The notes beneath the pieces were generated by a model. That model worked only from the letters and a program-made list of their open reading frames with translations. It did no database searches and was not told the DNA's origin. From positions 7,659-71,658 of the forward strand of contig JBBBWG010003337.1 in NCBI GenBank assembly GCA_037176905.1: a stretch of DNA of 64,000 bases, read 5' to 3'. The stretch is from Azolla pinnata (lineage: Eukaryota; Streptophyta; Polypodiopsida; Salviniales; Salviniaceae). Positions within the stretch are counted from its first letter, which is position 1, and each line of letters starts with the position of its first letter. Position numbers and translations under genes: made by a program. Shown here one piece after another: positions 58,690-64,000 of the stretch.

Positions 58690-61474
58690 TCAAACATCTG
58701 AGGATCCCCCGATCTCATCATCATTTGAATCATACTCATCCTCATCCTCATCATCTTCTTCATCACTACTCTCCTCTGGCCTCTTGCCGACATCCTCTGC
58801 CTTTGCATATCGCGCACAATGTTCTAACAACACCAAAAAAAATGTACATTGTTCCACATTTACTACTCTTGCTGTAAAGATGGGTTGCATCACTATCTTG
58901 GAATATATAAGGATTAATGCATAGACATGTGTGCATCTAGATCATTATATGCAGATCTATCTGAAAAGCATCATAAAAAGACCAGAGAATAGGAAGAGCA
59001 AATGACAGTAAATGTAGGTGAGTGAATATTTTAATTAAATCACATAACAAGAAGCATCGACAAGGGCCTAAATTGCGGTAGCTCACTTGGCAATATTCCC
59101 CACTGATGTCAGTATTGCAATTCTGAGAATTGAAGCCCAGGTGCAAGGGCTATATTGTGAAGGGTGATTAACAAATAAATGGACCCTTAACCAGGCATGA
59201 TAAGAGTTTAGCACTAAAGCTCGAAAGAAAAGGATATGTGAGATCTCTAAAACACCTCATTACCTCTACGGAAGGGAAACAGATGAAGTCAGATATTTTC
59301 ATTGCACCTCAAGAAATCTTTTAGATATGTTTTGAACCATTGATTCGTGATTCCTGAGTTGAGAAGTAACTACAATGGCCATGGCATTATAGACTAGTGG
59401 ATTTTCTATATTGTAGTGAGTTTTTTCTATTTCTATCATTATAGACAGTCAACAATCCTCTACATGAACTGTCATCATGATGCTAGTTTTACTGACATTT
59501 CAATGCTCACACATGAGTGGCATATCAAAGGAAGCCCATGGTCATTTTAGATTTTTCTATGATGGGAAAATGGATCAAATGGGCATAACCATCCCAAATG
59601 GCGAATAAAAGTCATTTGAAAGAAAAAAACTAGAGGAGAAATACTGTACTACCGAGTTAGAAGAGTGCAGCTTTGTATTTCAACACCCCTCAAACGGAGT
59701 TGCACCAATCGAGAAAGAAATCTCGAATTTTTGAAACAAGTTGTTCATCTTTAGAATAAAATGCCATAAAATCTTGATCGATCCCAATGAGGGTATGAGC
59801 AATAATGAAATGAGGTATTACATGATCAATAGCCAGTGACTCCATAGTTTGTACCCAAGACGTTTATCCCAGCTAAATATGCACATGTTATTATAGATTT
59901 TGTTTCTCAACTTGATTATTACCTCTTACTGATTGCTCATATTTTATCTTGTCACGCAGAAGCAAAGTTGCTGCTTCACCATTCAATGGATCTGTAGGGT
60001 TTGGGTAAAGTAGAAGCTGTGGGAGGAACACGTCAAATACATTTATGAGATCTGAGAAAAGAACACAAAAAAATCCAGACCTGAGTCCACTTTGAAATGG
60101 TCCTGAAAATTCCTTCTCTTTTTGTATGATGGGTCTTGATAACTTACCGAACATCGGGCTCCAATTTTGATTAATGACATCCAGACATACAGAGCCAGAC
60201 CTGTTTTACAAGCTCACCATGACCGCAATCCAATTAGCATCCTGAAAGTTTTTAAGTGTCTCGTCTCTTTTATAGCTCTTTTAAGTGTCTTACATAGAAA
60301 GCCACATTCTAATACAGATGAGAGTATACACCTTTGTTCCACTTAGGCACATGCACTCAATTTCCCTCCCAAATTCCATCATGTAATAGAGCTTGCTTCG
60401 AAAAGAAGGTATGCATCCTCACTTAAACGAGTTAGAAAAAAATGAATGTTAAATGAAGACTCACGCTTCATCAACATTTGGGTGAAGAATCTTGTTGACA
60501 AAGCCAATCGATGGAGATTTGTAAGGATATGCATCTGGCAACTCCACTCTGACAATCCAAACTCCATGTTGGTATGGACCTGTGTCAAACGAAACACAAC
60601 ATATTGGGCAAGTTCATTTTCAGACTCTGTGTGTGTGCTTGTGTGAGTCAAATTCTTGCTTTCGGTACAGGCCAACAATGGCAATATTACCTTTTAACAA
60701 TGTTCAGGTTTTCTTGGGTACCAACCCTCATTTGGGCATTCGATCATGACGTCTGATGGGATACAGAAGCAAGTTAACACACCTATCGGCAATGGTCTAA
60801 GTCTAATTAGCGTACCAGACTAGAAGCCATGGCCTTATCCAAATATGTCAAGCTCATCTTTTCACAGAAAATTGTATCATGATGACTGTCTTCAAAATGA
60901 TCTAGCATACCTACAGAGTTTTCAATAAGACGTGGAGGAAAACCCAAACTAAGCCTGCTGTAGTAGAATGAAGTTTCTTTTATGGATAGTGCTCTTCCAT
61001 CCAGATTTCATATGGCGCATGAAAAAGAAACCAATGTAGGTTCGCTCTAGTTTATCAAAAAGCAAAGTAATTGTAGTAAAACCCGTCTAATTAACTGTAA
61101 AGAACATTACTTTACCCAAATGATCTCGTCAAAGGTTTCAAGAGTGTTTTCTTCAAAGGGGAAAACGGTCATGGAAAGAAACACGGACAAATCAGCACAG
61201 AAAGCATGGAAAACTAGAAGAAACTTGTGCACTAATCATAGAAATCATGAAGAGTTAGAAGAAATCCAGACAGTAACAGAAATCGTGGAGTGTATAAAGA
61301 AAACTTGTGCATTCAAGCCTAGATATTTATGGTAAATGCTGGAAGATTCTTGTGCAATAAACAGAAGAGATGGAGTGAGAATAGAATCGCTTACTGTCAA
61401 GTGGTCCATGGAACTCAACATTGAACTCTGTCATGTCATCGCTCACCATCTCCACATTGTAATCGCTCATCATA
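58690..61474 (-). CDS. Ubiquitin-conjugating enzyme E2, UBC4/5/6 (UBE2H) type, first exon missing
   Basis: Five exons on the minus strand: 61474-61395, 60579-60465, 60200-60148, 60051-59923 and 58823-58690. Phases close and the first begins with the third base of a codon. The family transfers ubiquitin from E1 to substrates with E3 ligases; yeast Ubc8 and animal UBE2H work with the GID/CTLH ligase. Visible parts: [37 protein letters not shown], the HPN motif, the catalytic Cys in [36 protein letters not shown], and an acidic C-terminal tail of about 30 residues. Relatives start with about 15 residues (MSSPSKRREMDLMKL-like) ending in phase 2. No such exon lies between 61475 and 61965, so it is probably in the gap at 61966-62065. 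The in-frame ATG pair at 61473 would omit helix 1. About 170 residues are present of an expected 185. Confidence 0.93.
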
Positions 61475-61965
61475 CTGTGGGAAGAATAGATACATAGGAA
61501 GGATTCCGCAGATCAATACATAGACATTGATAGAGATAGATAGATAGGTAATCAGGGCTACCAATAGAATTGAACACGTGAGAGGCATGAGAGATAGCAG
61601 ATCAGAAGAATGCATCGGAACGTAGACTACCACTGCAGCTAAACATGTAGAGAAGAAGAAGAAACACAAAACGGAAAGCACCAGCTTGAGATAAGATCGT
61701 CATCAAACTGAACCTTTTTTCTGAGGGGCGAGAGGTAGCATAAGAAAGCCTCACAGCTATCAAGCAAAATATGATAGGTCAAGTGAGTGAGTGGGTGAGA
61801 GAGAAAGAGAAAAGAAGGAGAAGGAGAAAATGATGAAGATGAAGACGAAGTTGTCATTGATCGAGATATGTATATATACATTGTGTAAGAAACAGAAATC
61901 ACCATCAGCCAAAGAACGAAATCCAGATCAAATATTCAAACTGTCCGAGAGAGAGAGAGAGAGAG

Positions 61966-62065
61966 NNNNNNNNNNNNNNNNNNNNNNNNNNNNNNNNNNN
62001 NNNNNNNNNNNNNNNNNNNNNNNNNNNNNNNNNNNNNNNNNNNNNNNNNNNNNNNNNNNNNNNNN
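61966..62065. other. Assembly gap (100 N) upstream of the UBC gene
   Basis: 100 N preceded by a GA dinucleotide run. The gap falls where UBC exon 1 and promoter should be. Confidence 0.97.
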
Positions 62066-62345
62066 AATATGTTTTTGTAATTAGCCGGTCGCTTTTATTT
62101 ATTTTCTTTTCCTTTTCTTTTCCCGCCCCCGGTAAAAAAAAAGAAGGAAATGTCGCCTCCTTTTTTCGATTTTTATTTGGTTTTGTTTTTTTTTGTTTTT
62201 GGTTTTTCGCCCTTTGTTTTTTTTTTAATTAAGAAATTTCCCCTTTTTTTCTTTTTTGTTTTTTTTTTGTTTTTTTGGTCTTTCCCCTTTTTTTTCTTTT
62301 TTTTTCCGATTTCTGTTTCTTTCTTTTCTCTGAATAAAAAAAGAG
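62066..62345. other. Homopolymer-rich T stretch at the contig edge
   Basis: Long T runs broken by C and G singletons, unlike other DNA in the window. It adjoins a gap, so low-quality consensus at a contig end is as likely as real biology. Confidence 0.6.
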
Positions 62346-62494
62346 GGCTCCGGTTTTTGTCTGTTTGTGTTGTTACTTATTTTTTACCCAATTGTTTTGC
62401 TTATTTATTCATCTATTTCCTTTACCTACTAATTTTTGTTTATTCGTTCATTTCGTTCATTTCATTTATGTATTTATATGCGTATGTACACATT

Positions 62495-63175
62495 TCATCC
62501 CCCATGATGATGGCGGTGGTGGTGGTGATGATGGCGATGGTGGTAGTGATGGTGGTAGTGATGGTGGTGATGGTGATGATGGTGGTGGATGCTGATGATA
62601 GCGGTGGTGGTAGTGATGGTGATGATGGTGATTATGGCGATGATGGTAGTGATGGTGATGATGGTGATGATGGTGATGATGGCGGTGGATGGGATGATGG
62701 TGGTGGTGGTGATGATGGTGGTGGTGATGGATGCTGCTGATGGTGGTGGTGGTGATGATGATGGTGCAGTGGATGCTGATAATGGTGGTGGTGGTGATGA
62801 TGATGATGGTAGTGGATGCTGATGACAATGGATGATGATGATGATGGTGGTGGTGGATGCTGATGGTGGTGGTGGATGCTGATGTGATGATGGTGGTGGT
62901 GGATGCTGATGTGATGATGGTGGTGGTGGATGCTGATGATAGTGGTGGTGGATGCTGATGATGGTGGTGGTGGATGCTGATGATGGTGGTAGTGGATGCT
63001 GATGATGATGGTGGTGGTGGATGCTGATGACAATGGTGGTGGTGATGATCATGATGATGATGATGCTCATGATGGTGATGATGATGATGGTGATGATGGT
63101 GATGATGGTGATGACAGTGCGCTAGTGATGGTGGTGGTGGTGATGATGATGGTGGTGGTGGATGATGCCTGAGAT
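62495..63175. repeat. GATGGTGGTGG trinucleotide satellite (about 680 bp)
   Basis: GAT, GGT and GCT triplets arranged in loose units such as GATGGTGGTGGTGGATGCT, repeated more than ten times in 62790-63030. It has no frame content of its own and open frames on both strands are artefacts. The G-rich strand has many GG doublets and could fold into quadruplex-like structures. Confidence 0.93.
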
Positions 63176-64000
63176 GGATTATTAAACAAGTTCTAATCTA
63201 ATCACTTGGCTTGTTAAGACTAGAATCCGAGCCCCCAGAATCGGGGCTTGCTGCTGCTATTAACCCACGTCCGTCAATAACCGTAACTGATCATGAGACA
63301 GGTTTCCTGTAGCCTTCCCGTATTTGTCTGTTCATCCCCCCAAACAAGGCGAAAGCGAGGCCAATGAATACGCACGCATATATACATGTCTGTTCATCCC
63401 CCCAAACAAGGCGAAAGCGAGGCCAGAAGCTAGAGAAAAACTCTGCATCCTCAAAGGCTCTGGCCGAATCGGGGGCCCATTCGCACATGCTCGGATGGGC
63501 AGAGCTCCGCGGAACCGGGGGGCAGAGAAAAGCCATGTGGGCATGCTATATATGAGATAAAAAGCCAAGCAAACAACAATACCCTGCATGTGCACAGACA
63601 CAGACACAAACACAGATACACATGATTCGTCCCCTGCCAACCGAGCACTTGGTTCAGCCCCTCAACCTCTGTTGTTGTTGTTGTTGTTGCTGCTGCTCGA
63701 CATCTCGCCCCCGAGAATGGAAAAGGCTTTTGCAGAAAAAAAGCCCGACTCTGTCAGCTTTCGTGGTATAATCTAGGTTGTAATCTGTGTGGTTTGGGAC
63801 ATGTATGATACTCTAGATTCGTCTTCCGTCCTTTCGTCCTTCGCTCGAGGTTGGTTGCTGTGGCTTAATCGCCTTCAATGCACTCTCTTCTCTCCAATCT
63901 TCTGTCTGTCATTGCTCCATCGTTAGCAGATCTGTGAGAAGCTCAACATGACATGGACCCCTGCTCGTTGAATGGTGTCGCTATGGAGTCGACGGATCAG
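63176..64000. other. Right-edge stretch, no gene seen
   Basis: Contains a 37-bp direct repeat TGTTCATCCCCCCAAACAAGG at about 63327 and 63391 and a TTG/CTG tract at 63668-63696. No recognised gene. Confidence 0.6.

Noticed and set aside
61638-61905. Candidate UBC first exon on the minus strand
   Set aside because: The frame does not encode the conserved N-terminal helix and does not end with a donor in the required phase 2.
62150-63070. Open frames rich in Phe, then Gly/Asp/Val or His/Ser/Pro
   Set aside because: Products of T homopolymers and the GAT/GGT satellite; no domain, and adjacent to an assembly gap.

Overview
The window is plant nuclear DNA. It carries spliceosomal introns with GT-AG borders (one probable GC-AG), GH17 glucanases with signal peptides and probable GPI-anchor tails, a plant-type synaptotagmin, TTTAGGG-type telomeric repeats and telo-boxes. 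The LPR-like oxidase and both glucanases are very GC-rich, while the synaptotagmin, LCAT-like, galactokinase and UBC genes are AT-rich. That two-class composition suggests a monocot-like flowering plant, but this is inference and no species is named. Two runs of 100 N (49340-49439 and 61966-62065) show that this is a scaffolded draft assembly.

Layout. 133-3254 (-): 5' part of an LPR-type multicopper oxidase whose 3' exons lie off the left edge. 4401-12078 (-): complete 12-exon synaptotagmin. 12079-18311: gene-free, with an ATGCAT-rich block and one copy of a diverged duplication that includes a broken LCAT4 exon 1 remnant. 18312-21416 (+): Mpo1/DUF962 gene. 22140-23915: second copy of that duplication, leading into LCAT4. 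23664-27161 (+): LCAT-like phospholipase, 11 exons. 28852-30699 (+): ribosomal protein eL42. 32867-37705 (+): galactokinase, 13 exons. 40779-42881 (+): type II DnaJ co-chaperone with a 46-bp minisatellite in its leader region. 42882-47964: gene-poor. 47965-50737 (-) and 54632-56869 (+): two GH17 beta-1,3-glucanases placed head to head. 58690-61474 (-): UBC4/5/6-type E2 whose first coding exon is missing, probably in or beyond the second gap. 62066-64000: simple repeats and no gene.

The genes are ordinary single-copy housekeeping or cell-wall loci and form no operon-like system. LCAT4 and Mpo1 both act on lipids and share a duplicated upstream segment; the glucanases are a local paralogous pair. 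Exon borders below were set by hand from splice consensus, reading phase and remembered family sequences; all phases close.

The unusual content is repeat structure in and near genes: short-period minisatellites in the first introns of both glucanases and in an LPR intron, a 156-bp two-unit higher-order repeat between the glucanases, an in-frame array of AG acceptors in LPR, a decayed exon copy inside a galactokinase intron, and a probable GC-AG intron. I recognised no retroelement, CRISPR array or intact tRNA gene, and found no clear candidate for a wholly new biological system.
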